Positions 25,150 to 37,250 of a stretch of DNA of 64,000 nucleotides are shown piece by piece. The first letter of the stretch is position 1. Every line of letters begins with the position of its first letter. The stretch is from Heterocephalus glaber. Lineage: Eukaryota; Chordata; Mammalia; Rodentia; Bathyergidae. The notes beneath the pieces are model-generated. The model was not told the DNA's origin, made no database searches, and saw nothing but the letters and a program-made list of their open reading frames with translations. Made by a program: the position numbers and the translations under genes. The DNA lies in the NCBI RefSeq assembly GCF_000247695.1, contig NW_004624849.1, forward strand, positions 1,475,834 through 1,539,833. The letters run 5' to 3'.

Positions 25150-27178
25150 TGGAGCCTGGTCATGCCACAGGATGGGAAGGGCAGCCATGCAATGCACTGT
25201 GGATTGCGCACCCTGCCCATGTCCACCTGCCAACTTCCAGCTGGCTCTGCATTTTGGTTTCCCACAGCACAGGGCTGCAGTGGTGCTGACTGACTAATCT
25301 GATCATGAATGAAGTCAGTGCTCCAGAAGAGACGGTAAGCACCAGAGAGTCTGCAGTTTCAGGGAGAAATAACAGATGAGCCAGGAGTCCTGGCCCTAAG
25401 AAAAGTCCACGGCTGTTGTGAACTGCAAAAGCAGCATGGAGTTTTACTCCAAGAGTGACTGATTCACTGTGGGGTACAGTTGGAGAAGAAACCCAGAGCA
25501 GCACCCACCATATTTCCAAAGTGAGGTTAACCAGGTGTCATTTCCAGGAGGGGTTGATTGTGTGGGACTGAGCCACAGAACACCCCAAGATTCCCGGTGT
25601 TACCATATCACTGTGCCTGGGTGAGAGCCACGGGAGACAGCGTGGAGAGGGCGAGGGCTAGGCACAGGTCCCCTGAGAATTCAAGCTTTGGCCAGGAAGA
25701 ACACGGGCCCTGCACTCTGTGGTAGGAGTCCAGGCCCGGCAAGTGTGGCTTTCAGAGGTAGCTGGATCTGAAAGTGCTAGCACTGGGTCCAAGTGGTCTG
25801 CTTGAGCCCAAACCCCGCTGCCTACATCTAGCAGAGATCAGTGGTCTGACTGCTTTCCTGTTTACGTGTGAACAGGGATGCATCACAGCCTGGATGGTTG
25901 CCAAGGTCTGGAGTTTGTGGACAGAGGGGCTCCTGGAGTAGGAGTCAACTCACAAACCCACAGCCTATAAAGCTGGGTGGAGAGGGTCATGACCCGCTGG
26001 ATTCTAAGACTGCAGATCCTGGAAGGAAACCACTTATTGGGAAATACAGAGGAATGTTTTTTGGGCTCTTTTTTTGGGTATTTCTTTTATTGGCCTGTGT
26101 GTGTGTGTGTGTGTGTATGTGTGTGTGTGTGTGTGTGTGTACATGTGTGTTTGGAGTTCTTTTTTTCTTTGTCTTCTTTTTTGTTTTTTCTATCTCCCTC
26201 TCTTTTAATCTTTTTCTTATTTTTCTTTTTCTTTCATTTTGCTATTTTTTTTCCTTGCTTATTCTTTTCTGTTACTTTCATTTAATACTATCAATTTCCT
26301 TATACTCCTTAATAGCATCCTTTACTTCACTTTTCTCACTTCCTTCTCACTATCTATTGGTTAATTTTTCACATTTTACTTTTTTCATGCTCCTGTTCCC
26401 CACCCTCTCTGGTTCACTAGTATAACAATTAAGCTTTATGAATCTTTAGGTAGTTAACTATGCTATTACTATTGCATACTGTTCTATTGTTGTGGAGATA
26501 AAGATGTTCCATTTAGTAGATATTTACTGTAGGTCAATATTTGGTTTGTCTTAGTATTTATACTATAGTTATAGATCTCTTTTATATAGTTAAGGGTTAC
26601 ATTATTGGTTCTTAGAGTACGTCAATATCCAGTTTGACTTTGATGCTATTATTGTTGCTGATTTTATTACTATAGCCAAGGTGACATAGTTGTTGCTATC
26701 AGTTGGTTTTCTGTGTTTGCCAATATCTGGATTGCCTTGGTGTCATTAACAATACTGCAGCCCATTCCAGGAGAACTGGTTGCTGAGGCAAATATTTGCA
26801 GCCTCCCCTCCCAAATGAATGGAGGTGGGGGATTCTGCAACAGAAGCAAAGACCTATAGTGAGCCACACTCAGAGAGTATCACCAAAAAGCAGACACTAA
26901 CTGAAGAGGTCTCCATGTTCACCTGCCAACTTCTAGCATTTTCCCCCCTCAGCACAGGGCTGCAGAGACACTGACCAACCAAACAACTTGATGATGGATG
27001 AGGCCAGTGTCCTAGGAGAGAAGGTAAGCCATGGAGAATCAGCAGCTTCAGGGAGAAATAATGGATTGTCCAGCAGTGCTAGCCCCAAGAAAAGCCCACA
27101 GGTGTTGTAAACTGCAAACACAGTGTGGGATTTTAGTCCAAGAGTGACTGCTTCATGGCAGGATAGAGTTGGAAAAGA
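25150..27178 (+). mobile_element. Probable LINE-1 5' UTR-like region with two copies of one block
   Basis: A block of about 300 bp ('caacttc...cagcacagggctgcag...gcttcagggagaaataa...gagtgactg') occurs at about 25205-25510 and again at about 26920-27178. The second copy runs straight into L1 ORF2. Between them lie a pyrimidine-rich stretch with a (GT)n tract and AT-rich DNA. A 185-codon open frame inside (25868-26425) is low complexity and not a gene. Confidence 0.45.
26096..26153 (+). repeat. (GT)n microsatellite
   Basis: About 29 GT units with a few interruptions. Confidence 0.9.
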
Positions 27179-28234
27179 AATCCAGCAACTATTTTGCAAA
27201 CCTGTACACCAATAAATTGGAGAATGCAGAAGAAATGGATAGATTCCTAGATACATATGAATTACCAAAAGTAAACCAAGAAGATTTAAAAACCCTGAAT
27301 AATGCAATAACAGGCAATAAAATTGAAGTAGTAATTTTTTTTTTAAAAAACCTATCAGCTAAGAAAAGCCCTGGTCCTGATTGGATTCACTGCCAAATCC
27401 TATAAGAACTTCAAGGAAGATCTAACACCAGTACTTCTCAAACTCTTTAAGAAATTGAAAGGGAAGAAGTACTCCTAAAGTCATACCTGGAAGTTAGCAT
27501 TCCCCTGATTCCAGAACCAGAAAGGATCCAACCAAAAAAGAGAACTACAGGCCAATCTCTTCAATGAATGTAGATGCAAAAATTCTCAACAAGATACTGG
27601 CAATAAGAATGCGATGAATCATCAAAAGGATCATATACCATGACCAAGTAGGTTTCATCCCAGGGATGTAAGGATGGTTCAACATACACAAATCCATAAG
27701 TGTAATACACCACATAAATATAAGCAAGGGAAAAATATCACATTATCATCTCAATAGATGCAGAAAAGGCCTTTGACAAAATCCAACATCCATTCATAAT
27801 GATAAAAAAAAAACCTCCTGAAGAAAATAGGTATAGAAAGACCTTATCTCAATCTGATAAAAGCCATTTATGACAAACATGCTGCCAATATCATATTAAA
27901 TAGGGGAAAAAACTGAAAGCTGTCCCTCAAATATCAGGAACAAGACAAGGATGTCCATTATCACCACTCCTGTTCGGAGAAGTTCTCAAAGCATTAGACA
28001 GAGCAATCAAACAAGACAAAGAAATAAAAGGATTATATATATATAGGACAGGTAGAAGTCAAATTATCATTATATGCAGATGACATGATCTTCTACGTAG
28101 AAGATCCAAGAAATTCCACCAAAAGACTCCTACAATTAATAGCCAAATTCAGCAATGTAGCAGGGATACAAAATCAACACACACAAATCACGATGATGTG
28201 TTGCATTCTGTTTACATTCCTCTACACCAATAAT
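27176..28234 (+). mobile_element. LINE-1 ORF2 (5' segment, interrupted by LTR)
   Basis: Translations include YFANLYTNKLENAEEMDRFL and SAKKSPGPDW (L1 ORF2), then Q-x-x-FIPGM-type and reverse-transcriptase motifs. Frameshifts and stops separate them. Continues after the inserted LTR at 28841. Confidence 0.88.
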
Positions 28235-28840
28235 TGTAGCAGACATCCCTGCCTAGTACTAGCAGGCTATAAGTGGCACAAGCCTCTTGGTTCTCTATGA
28301 TGGGCTGTATTATATTTGGAGTCCAACCAAAGCCTACATGAGTCATACGGGCATGTCAGATGGCAGAATTGGGCAAGCAGAGCTCCTCCGACAATGGCTA
28401 TCACAGAGATCCCAGTCCTGGTCTGTGAAGTGGGAGGGCTCTATCGAGTTAACTTCCAGCTGAGGTCAGCGTGACCCCAATTAAATTCTTTTCCCTGAAT
28501 TATGGCTTCCCTTATTGACCTGATGGGTTGCTGGTTAATTATGACCCAGTCCTGGTCCCCATTGGTTCTCTCTTGCAAGATAAGCAGTGTCTCTTTTTTA
28601 CAGCCCTGCTTCTGATAACCAGTATCGCCAGATGCCTCAAGCCTACCCTGCTCTCCTTCTTCCCATGCTTGTAATCAATAAGTACTGGGTTTCCTTGGTG
28701 CCTTTTGTCTTTGTTGCCCAGAGCAGCTTAGACGAGCCAAGACCCGGCCTTCTCTTTAAATCTCTGTTTCTGTGTCTTCCATTCTTTCCTGCTTGCGTTG
28801 TATTGCCTTCAGGAGATCGAGACCCATGGCCTAGCTCTCA
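28235..28840 (+). mobile_element. Solo LTR (ERV-type) inserted in LINE-1
   Basis: A 606-bp block starts TG and ends CA, interrupting L1 ORF2 reading on both sides (caccaataat before, ataaataatgaaatc after). A polyadenylation-like AATAAGTA and T-rich stretch lie in the second half. Target duplication is only approximate. No internal viral genes are present. Confidence 0.6.
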
Positions 28841-29300
28841 ATAAATAATGAAATCATTGAGAAAGAAATTAGGAAAACAATACCATTCACAATAGTATCA
28901 AGAAATATTAAATACTTAGGAACTAAGGAAGCAAGAAACCTTTACAATGAAAACTATGGTACTCTGAAAAAAGAAATTGAAGACATTTTCTTCAGAAAAT
29001 GAAGATATCCTCTATTCTTGGGTAGGCAGAGGCAATAGAGCCAAAATGGCCATACTTCTAATAGATTTTACACAATCCTAATCAAAATACCAACAGCATT
29101 CCCCACAGAACTGGAGAAAACAACCCTAAAATTCATATGGAACTGGAAGAGACCCAGAATAGCAAAAGCAATCCTGGGTAATAAGTCATCACAATATATT
29201 TCATTATACGAAAATAAAAACTTTGCAAGAAAATACAGAAAATACTGTGGTAAGACCTTAAGCAAGACTTCAAAATTGTTAATCATAAGATAAATAATCG
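28841..29300 (+). mobile_element. LINE-1 ORF2 (3' segment)
   Basis: Resumes the L1 read ('gaaatcattgagaaagaaattagg', 'tacttaggaactaaggaagcaagaa', 'aattcatatggaactggaagag'). Decayed. Confidence 0.85.
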
Positions 29301-29634
29301 ATAAACTTGATTACATTAAACACACACAAAGAAAAGAAAACAGGTCTAAATGAATGAAAAGATGCAGTAGTAGCCAGGAAAACTAAAACTAAAATTATAA
29401 CTAGGTTAGCAAAAGTTAAGAAATCTTACAAGAACAACTTTTGGAGAGGTTGCAGATCAACAAACTCTTATAAGAACTCTTATAAGACTGTGTATTGGTC
29501 CCCTGAGAAATAATGTATTATCTTGTAAAGCTGAATATTCTTACACCTTAAAATCTACAATTCCACTCTTATGTATGTGCCTTCAAAATCTTTTGCACTA
29601 AGAACAAGGAGACATGTTCAATGTTTAGTTCTAA

Positions 29635-29750
29635 CTATCTTTGTGACCATGGACAGATCACTTAATCTCTTTGTGCCTCAATTTCCTCATCTCTGAAATG
29701 GAAATAGTAATATTTCCTTCATAGGGTTGTTGTCTGAATTAAATGAGTTA
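29635..29750. repeat. MIR-like SINE
   Basis: 'tcacttaatctctttgtgcctcaatttcctcatctctgaaatggaaatag' is the MIR core; it abuts an ID copy. Confidence 0.7.
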
Positions 29751-29759
29751 ACAGTCTAG

Positions 29760-29935
29760 GCCTGGGGATTTAGCTCAGTGGTTCTGCCGCCTACCTCACA
29801 AGTGCAAGGTCCCGAGTTTGATCCTCAGTACCAAAAAGAAATAAAAATAAAAAAGGACTGGATGTAGTATAATGCAAAGGCCTCTGGGTTCAATCCTCAG
29901 TACTGAAAAAATAAAAATATAAAAAAGTAATAATA
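29760..29935 (+). mobile_element. ID SINE plus adjoining ID-like half
   Basis: Full ID 29760-29854 (ggggatttagctcagtggtt...gagtttgatcctcagtacc, A-rich tail). A degenerate second ID-like unit follows at 29855-29935 (gactggatgtagtataatgc...gggttcaatcctcagtact). Confidence 0.8.
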
Positions 29936-30459
29936 CAAATAAATAAATAAATAATTTTTTAAGGGTGAAAGGTTTATTTAACTCACAGTTTGTTGAGGTT
30001 TCAGTCCACAAAGCAAGGCAGCTTGGCAGAGGGACACTGAAGAGGAAAGAAAAAAAGAAAAGTCCTACATGTCAAGAAGAAGCGGCCCCATGGGTGGAAA
30101 TGACAGCCACAAGCTGGGAATGTCCTCTAAATGAAGCGGGTAGGATTCCTGTGGCTGAGATTCACCACTTACCCACAATGCTGTGGGAGGAAGGGACTGT
30201 CCCCTGTGGGTAAGGACACAGCCCTACATGTCTAAGTCGGTCGCCCAGGTTACCCAGAGGCCAGAGCAGAAGAGGAAGGGGAGGAAGAAGGCAAAAAATG
30301 AGAAACAAACCAAGGCAGAGGTGGCCTGGAGACCAGGCAGAGGGGAACTTCACAGAGGGGATCTTGAGTTTGAGAAACTGAAGATCCCCAACTACTGTGC
30401 TTACTGGGGAAACTGAGGATCAGAGAGGGGGAGAAACTAGAACTCAGGCCTTACTAAGT

Positions 30460-30555
30460 TGCTAAGGTCCCCAGATTGGGCTTGGACTTGTGATCCTCCT
30501 GCTTCAGCCTGCCAGAGTGCTGGGATCACAGGCCTGTGCCACCACATCTCCCTCC
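30460..30555 (-). mobile_element. B1 SINE fragment (reverse)
   Basis: 'cttggacttgtgatcctcctgcttcagcctgccagagtgctgggatcacaggcc'. Confidence 0.75.
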
Positions 30556-30609
30556 ACTTTAACCACTGTAAATGGACAGTTCTGTAGCACGAAGCGGATT
30601 CGCTTTGTT

Positions 30610-31135
30610 CTTCAAACAGTGGTACCCTCCATGTCCAGAATTCGCTCATCTTGCCAAATGAAAACTCTATATCCACAAAACAGTAACACCCTCACCCCAG
30701 CCCCTGGCAACCCCCAATGTACTTTTAATCTAAGTCGGACTAGTTTAGGGACCTCAGATGAGTGGAACCCTATGGTATTTGTCCTTTTGTGGCTGGCTTA
30801 TTTCACTTAGCATGACATCTTTGAAGTCCGTCCTTAAGGGAGCATGGGTCAGGATGCCCTTCCTTTCAGAGGCTGAATCCTAACTACTCGTGTGTATGTA
30901 GATAAGCACCGCATTTTGTTTGTCCAGTCACCTGTCCACAGGAACCTGGGTTGCTTCCACATTTTGGGCTACTGTGAGTAATGCTGCTATGAACACGGTG
31001 TACAAATACCTGTTGGAGACCAGGCTTTCAATTCTTTTGGATGTGCACCCAGAAGTGGAATTGCTGCTTCATATGGTAATTCTGTGTTTGATTTTTCTTA
31101 GCATCTGCCATCTTGTTTTCGTCTATGCCCACTTT
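30610..31135 (-). mobile_element. LINE-1 3'-end fragment (reverse)
   Basis: 'tggctggcttatttcacttagcatgacatc', 'tgctgctatgaacacggtgtacaaatacc' and 'ttggatgtgcacccagaagtgg' are antisense L1 3' UTR. Confidence 0.75.
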
Positions 31136-31227
31136 TTAATTTTTTATTTTTTTCTGGTACCAGGGATCAAACTCAGGACCTTGCACTTGCAAGGCAGGCA
31201 CAGTGCCACTGAGCTAAATCCCCAACG
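31136..31227 (-). mobile_element. ID SINE (reverse) inserted in L1
   Basis: T-rich tail, ggtaccagggatcaaactcagg...actgagctaaatcccca. Flanks ctatgccca and ctatgccct suggest a target duplication. Confidence 0.88.
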
Positions 31228-31689
31228 CTCTATGCCCTCTTTTGATGAGCAGTTTCTGAGCTATCTGGGACCCTCAGTGGATGAGGCAGTTCCAGGATGA
31301 GCCACCTATCTCCCCTGTGTCTGTCCAGTTCTCGAAGCAGCAGGATCCAGGGCTGTGTCCTGACTCTCCACTTCTGTTAGTAACCAAGAATGATCAGCTT
31401 CTCAGGCTTCTTCATCTCTGTCACCTTACCTAGCAATTAAAAAGAAATTACTCTAGCAGAGTGATGGTATACAAGGAAGTGGAAAGTATGAAAGCCGGGT
31501 GCTGGGCGGCCAGCCAGGCTCAGTCATGAGCAGAGGATCTTGCTTCCCCGGGGCCTCACAGCATAGCACACACTGTTTAAACTTCTAGTTAGGAAAGTCA
31601 CAGATCAATAATGGCAGGGACCACAGAACAGTCAAGACCATGAGGCCGAGGGTCTGCTGGCTCCGGAGCAAATTTTTCTCTAAATTTTA

Positions 31690-32107
31690 GTTTATTAGTA
31701 CATGTGTGTTGTACATACGTAATGTTTTCATTCTTTGTGGGAAGTTGATACATGTACATAATACATCTTAACTCCTTTTTTCATTCCCTTTCCCTTCACT
31801 CCCTCCTCCTTCCTTCTATCTCTTGACCCCTTCCCCTTAGAGAATAATCTATCTCCTACTTCCTATTATTTATCTTTTATTTTGCTCTTAATTTTACTCT
31901 GGGTTTCTCATATAAGAGAAATATATTTAAACAAGTGTGTCTGATTTATTTCACTTACCATTATGGTCTCAGAGTACATCGATTTTCCTACAAATGACTG
32001 AAATTTATCTTTCGGGCAAAGAAGTACTCCATTGTGGGTAAATATCACATTTTCTTTATCCATTCATTTGTTGATGTACATATGGATGGCTTCCAAGATT
32101 TAGCTAT
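31690..32107 (-). mobile_element. LINE-1 3' UTR (reverse), left part
   Basis: 'gtacatgtgtgttgtacatacgtaatg', 'tcccttcactccctcctcc', 'ccattgtgggtaaatatcacattttctttatccattcatttg'. Continues after ID insertions. Confidence 0.75.
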
Positions 32108-32122
32108 TATGAATTGTGCTGC

Positions 32123-32226
32123 CAGGGCCAAGGATTTAGCTCAGTGGTTCCACTGCCTGCTTCACAAGTGCAAGGTCCCGAGTTTGATCCCTGGTACCAA
32201 GATAAATAAATGAATAAATAAATAAA
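32123..32226 (+). mobile_element. ID SINE (forward) with perfect 15-bp target duplication
   Basis: The body is aaggatttagctcagtggtt...gagtttgatccctggtacc with an A/T-rich tail. The 15-bp sequence TATGAATTGTGCTGC flanks it at 32108-32122 and 32227-32241. Confidence 0.95.
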
Positions 32227-32292
32227 TATGAATTGTGCTGCTATAAATAAGTATAGGCATGTGTCACTGTAACATGAAGTCTTTAACTCTTT

Positions 32293-32375
32293 TTTTTTTT
32301 GGTACCAGGGACCGAACTCAGGTCCTTGAGCTTGCACAGCAGGTGGCAAAACCACTGGGCTAAATCCCCGGCCCA
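32293..32375 (-). mobile_element. ID SINE (reverse) with perfect 16-bp target duplication
   Basis: Flanked by AAGTCTTTAACTCTTT at 32277-32292 and 32376-32391. It lies 66 bp from the oppositely oriented ID at 32123-32226. Confidence 0.95.
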
Positions 32376-32391
32376 AAGTCTTTAACTCTTT

Positions 32392-33850
32392 CAGGAAGAC
32401 ACCTAGAAAGGGAATAACTGGGTCAAATGGAATTTCTAGTTTTAGTTTTTTGAAGAATCTTCATACTGATTTCCATAGTGGTTGAACTAGCTTACATTCT
32501 CCCCAGCAGTGCAGAAATGTTTCTTTTCCCCTGCAGCCTCTCCAGCATTTGTTATTATTTGATTTCTGGATGATAGCCATTCTTTCTGGGGTAAAATGGA
32601 ATCTCAGTGTTTTAATTTGCATTTCTTTAATGGCCAGTGATGTTGAACAGTCTTCTTGCATTTATTGGCCATTGTACTTCTTATTGGCCCATTTTTTGAT
32701 TGAATCTTTCATTTGGGGGGGGTCTAATTTTTTTCAGTTCTTTTTATATTCTAGATGAGTCCTCTGTCTGAGGAATTGTTGGCAAAATATTTTTCCCATT
32801 CTGTAGGTTGTCTCGTTACTGTTGGTTATTTCTTTTGCTGTGCACAAGCCTTTTAATTTGATGTGATCCCATCTGGTGATTCTCAGAATTATTTTCTATG
32901 TACCTGGGGTCCTGTTTAGAAAGTCCTTGCCTAAGCCTAGAACTTTAAGAGTTTACCTACCTTGTCCTCCAGCAGGTTGTTTCTGGTTTAACATTTGGTT
33001 CTTTGATCCACTTTTATTTTAGTTTAGTACATGATGAGAGATATTTGTCTAGATTCAATCTTCTGCATGTGGAGAGCCAGTTTTCTCAACAGTATTTATT
33101 AAAGAGGCTATCTTTCCTCCATTGTTATGCTTTTGGCCCCCTTGTCAAAGATTAAATAGCTGAATGTACCCTGGGTTGTTTTTGCTTCCTCTGTTCTGTA
33201 CCATTGACCCATGTGTCTGTTTTTGTGCCAGTACCATGCTGCTTTTTATCACTTGTAGCTTTGTAATATAACTTCAAATCCTGGATTGTGATGCCTCCTG
33301 GTTTGCTCTTGTTACACAGGATTGCTTTTGCTATTCTGGGTTTGTTCTGGTTCCATACGAATTTTAGGATTGTTTTGTATAGTTCTGTGAAGAATGCTTT
33401 TGAAATTTTGATTTGGATTGTGTGAAATCTGTGTATCAATTTTGGAAATATGGCCATTCTGACTATATTGGTTCTGCATATCCAAGAACAGAGGATATCT
33501 TTCCATTTTCTGATGTCCTCTTCAATTTCCTTTTTCAGAGTACTGTGGTTTTCCTTGTAGAGGTCTTTCACTTCCTTAGGTGGGTTAATTTCTAAGTATT
33601 TCATTTTTCTTGGTGCTATTGTGAATGGTATTTTCCCCCTAATTTCTTTCTCAGTGGGTTTATTATACAGGAACACTATTGATTTTTATGTGTTAATTTT
33701 GTATCCTGCTACATTACTGAATTTGGTTATTAATTCTAAGTCTTTTGGTGGGGTTTTTTTTTTATCTCCTAGGGAGGATCGTGCAAATAATGATAATTTG
33801 ACTTCTTCTTTTCCTATACACATCCCTTCTATTTCTTTTTCTTGCCTAAT
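32392..33850 (-). mobile_element. LINE-1 (reverse): ORF2 C-terminal part and 3' UTR
   Basis: The 3' UTR spans 32392-33150. An open stretch at 33676-33152 encodes 174 residues of ORF2 C-terminal sequence ([51 protein letters not shown]). The reverse-transcriptase part further upstream is truncated and frameshifted. Confidence 0.9.
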
Positions 33851-34039
33851 TGTGGAGCAATTTCTATTTGTACTTTTGAGCCTCTGTTTGTTTAGAGCAA
33901 TCCTTTCTTTTTTCCTCCCTCCATCTCTCTTTTCCTTTTCTCTCTTTCTTTCTTTCTCTTTTTCTTTCTTTCTGAATCTCCTGCCTGTTTCTGACTCTCC
34001 TGACTGTTTCAGAGGTCTCAGTCTATGTTTGGCCAGCTC

Positions 34040-35225
34040 CAAGGCAGAAATGGATGGCTGAAGGGCTCAGTGAAGGAGAGAGGCTCACATCATGACAGCC
34101 AGTAAGCAGAAAGACAAGGGAGGATCTCGGAAGGGAGATACACCCTTGCAGGCCACACCTCCAGTGACCCATCTCCAGCCAGGCCTTACCTCCTAACAGT
34201 AAGTCAGCTATAGTACCCCATGATCCAATCACTTTCTAAAAGCCCCACCTCTGAACACATGAGGCTTTTGGGGGACATTTTAGATCTAAACCACAACATT
34301 CTGTTCCTGGCCCCAAAAAACTCACATCCCTTTTTACACAAAACGCATTTAGTCCATGTCTAAGAATCACCAAAATTTTAACAGTTTCAACATGGCTGAA
34401 AAGTCCAAGCCCAAAGTCTCCTCTGAGACTCAAGGCAAACTCTTAGCTGTGAGGGCCTGTAAAAATAAAAAAGAAAGTTAAATACTGCCAACATATGATG
34501 GCACAGGATAAATATTCCCATTCCAAAAGGAAAAAAATAGGATAGAAAGGAAGAACAAGACCTTGCAGGGCTAACATGAAATCCTATAGCTCTGTGTCTT
34601 GCACTCAGGGCAAGTTATGGTGAGATGTGGCCTCCTAAGAGCTTGGGAGTCCCCTCCCCTCCAGGATTGCTGACTGCAGCCCTCATAGCCTCTTTCTCGA
34701 GGTGGCTCTGCTCATTGCCTGTTGCTTCCCTCAGCAGGCAATCATGTTCCTGGCATCTCCAACTTCTTGAGGTCTCCACTTCTCTTTTGGCTTCACTCTC
34801 ACTTTATGCACTGCTCTATCAAGGAGAGGCACATTGCCTGACCTCCCAGGCCTTCTTCTGAAATCTGGCTAAAAGCCTCCATGACCCCATAACTTGCATT
34901 CAGCATACCTGAAAAGCCAGCATCATGTGGATGATACCAAGGTCTGCTGTCTTTTCCAGCCATAGCCAGGCCTCTTTGGATCATGTCTGCAGAGGCCTCT
35001 GAGTACCTGGATGGCTGAGAACTGTAAAATGAATCCTGGAGAATAAGTTCCCTAGGCAGCTGTTCTGGAACAGGGCACCCTATAGCTCTCTTCTCAAAGC
35101 AAAGTCTTTTAAAGCAACCTGGCTTTACCTTTCTACTCCCTTGAGCCTTGAGAAGGGTGGGATCTTGCTGATACCTGAGATGCCCTCAAAGTATCTTTCC
35201 TATTGTCCTGATACAAAGTACTTGG
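34040..35225. mobile_element. Decayed LTR-element-like DNA (possibly MaLR type)
   Basis: 34040-34330 resembles the 41340-41775 block ('ctccaaggcagaaa', 'ctcacatcatg', 'aagcagaaag', 'cacctccag'). The rest is moderately GC-rich non-coding DNA. Family assignment is a guess. Confidence 0.35.
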
Positions 35226-35229
35226 CTTT

Positions 35230-36290
35230 TTAAAAATTTGTTTGTTTTAAATTTTTATAGTATGCAATACTAATATTGCAAAACATAGTGATTACATTTG
35301 GCTTGGGGGTTCAATACATATACATATCACATCTTGATCCTTTTTACTACCCCCACACTCCCCCGTCTTTCCCTCTCTTTTCCCCAGATTCCTTTCCCAT
35401 CTCTGCTGAGTCTACCTTCCTATTTCTTAGCATGGCTCTTTTATTTTGTTCTTTAAATGATTTATATGTTGGGTCTCTCATATAAGAGAAACCATATAAT
35501 ATATATGGTTCTGACCCAGTAAAAACACGACCAGCCTGGATTTAGTGTTCTGAGTGGGACCTCTAGGAGTAACTCCAAAGGAGAGTCAGGAGTTTACTGA
35601 ACTGGGTTTTTGTGGAGGGTTAATGGGATGGACTTAAGTGGGGTGAGGTGAAAGGGAGTATCATACTGAGGAAGCAAGAATAGCTGAACAACAATGGGTG
35701 AGTGGCAACAGGTGACATAGCAATGGCTGAGGTTTTGTTGTGAAACAGTCATATTCAGGTATGCTGGGTTCTAGTAGAGTGGGAAGGGTGGCAAGAGGAT
35801 GTGGGAGTTGGGCTGTGATTGTTCCTCGAACTCAGGTGGTTGGGAGCAGCCACTCCAGGAACTTGGGAAGCTGGGGGCAAATGGGGACCAGACCTATCAT
35901 AACCTTTTGTGACTGACTTATTTCACTTATATTATGGTCTCAAGATCCATCCTTTTTCATACAAATTACCAATTTTTCTTCTTTATGGCTTAGTAGTGCT
36001 CCATTATGCATATTTATCATATTTTCTTTATCCATCTGTTGATCAGCATACAGCCTGCTTCCATGATTTAGTTATTGTGAGTTGTGTTGCTATAAATATG
36101 GGTATGCATATATGTAATGTAATGTCTTTAACTCTTTCAGGAAGATATCCAGGTGAGGTATAGCTAGGCCATATGGGATTTTTATTTTTAGTTTTTTGAG
36201 GAATCACCATACTAATTTCCAAGTGGCTAAGTGGTTGTCCTAGTTTGCATTCCTACCAACAATGTAGACTGTTTCCTTTTTCCCCACATT
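35230..36290 (-). mobile_element. LINE-1 3' UTR (reverse), interrupted at 35508-35904
   Basis: Resembles the 31690-32460 copy ('gtctctcatataagagaaa', 'tgactgacttatttcactta', 'tctttaactctttcaggaagata'). A roughly 395-bp non-L1 sequence interrupts it. Confidence 0.75.
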
Positions 36291-37064
36291 GAGCAGTGCC
36301 CTGTCCCTGGGTCTACACTGGTCACCAACCAACACTATTTTCTCTCTTAAAGTCCAGGGGAGCCAAGTTTGAATTTCAGATAAATTTTAGTAAGTCTCAA
36401 ATATTGCATATTGTGTATATATGTTAATAATATGGAAGGATGAACATATGGATATACCTTTTTACACTCTCCAGGTAATTCCAATATACAGTGTCAAGAA
36501 CCAGCACACGAGGCTGGAAAGCAAAAAGGCACTGAGGAATGGTCTGGTTTGATGCATTGGGGATCAGTAGGGATCTGCTGTGGGTGGAGAACAGAGAACA
36601 GAACTGCAAAGCTGGTCACAACCACTCAACAATCAGAGTGAGAGAGGAAAAGCCTGGGGGACTTCAGAAGGGATGGGTCCTTCTTTGAGATTACAGACAG
36701 TATTGTGCTCCACATGAGTGCTGAAGCTGGACTGAAGCCTGGCTGTGAAGCCCCCAGAGCGGCCCACCACTGGGCAGGGCTCCTTCCTTAATGGCAAGGC
36801 AGCTTTTAGCACCAGAGGTTCACCGGAACTGCCAGATTAAAACTTGTGTGCCCACTTTGGAGGCTACACACACTCTTCTGTTGTGTAACCAGAGCTGAGA
36901 ATCTCACCCACATTTCCTTGGGGAGACTGCATACCATGTCTGTTTATTTCCTTTCCTTCTCTGCTGAGTTTCTGGCAAATTGCTCTTTAAAGTACCAAAA
37001 ACCATGCTGAGGAAACGGTTATTGAACTGAAGTGAGTGGGGTGGCTTTCTGACACATGTATTTT

Positions 37065-37250
37065 ACAGCAAGTGGTCTCCAGCCTGAGCATGTATCTTCA
37101 TCACTGGAAGGTTCATTAAACCCAGATCACTGGGCCAATCCAAGGTTCTGATTCAGTGGGTCTGGGGTGAGGCCAAAATATGCATTGTCGACTTCTCAGG
37201 TGATGCTTATGTGGCCCATCTGAGGAGCATGCTGTTTTGGCAGAATGAGA
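37065..37250. repeat. MER5A-like (hAT-Charlie) ancient DNA transposon
   Basis: 'cagcctgagcatgtatcttcatcactggaaggttcattaa', 'ctgattcagtgggtctggggtgagg' and 'ttctcaggtgatgcttatg' are the MER5A consensus blocks in order. Confidence 0.75.

Noticed and set aside
25868..26425. 185-codon plus-strand open frame as a membrane protein gene
   Set aside because: It is a T-rich, (GT)n-containing low-complexity stretch inside the L1 5' UTR-like region; hydrophobicity comes from poly-pyrimidine composition.
33152..33676. 174-codon minus-strand frame as a host gene
   Set aside because: It is the C-terminal part of L1 ORF2.
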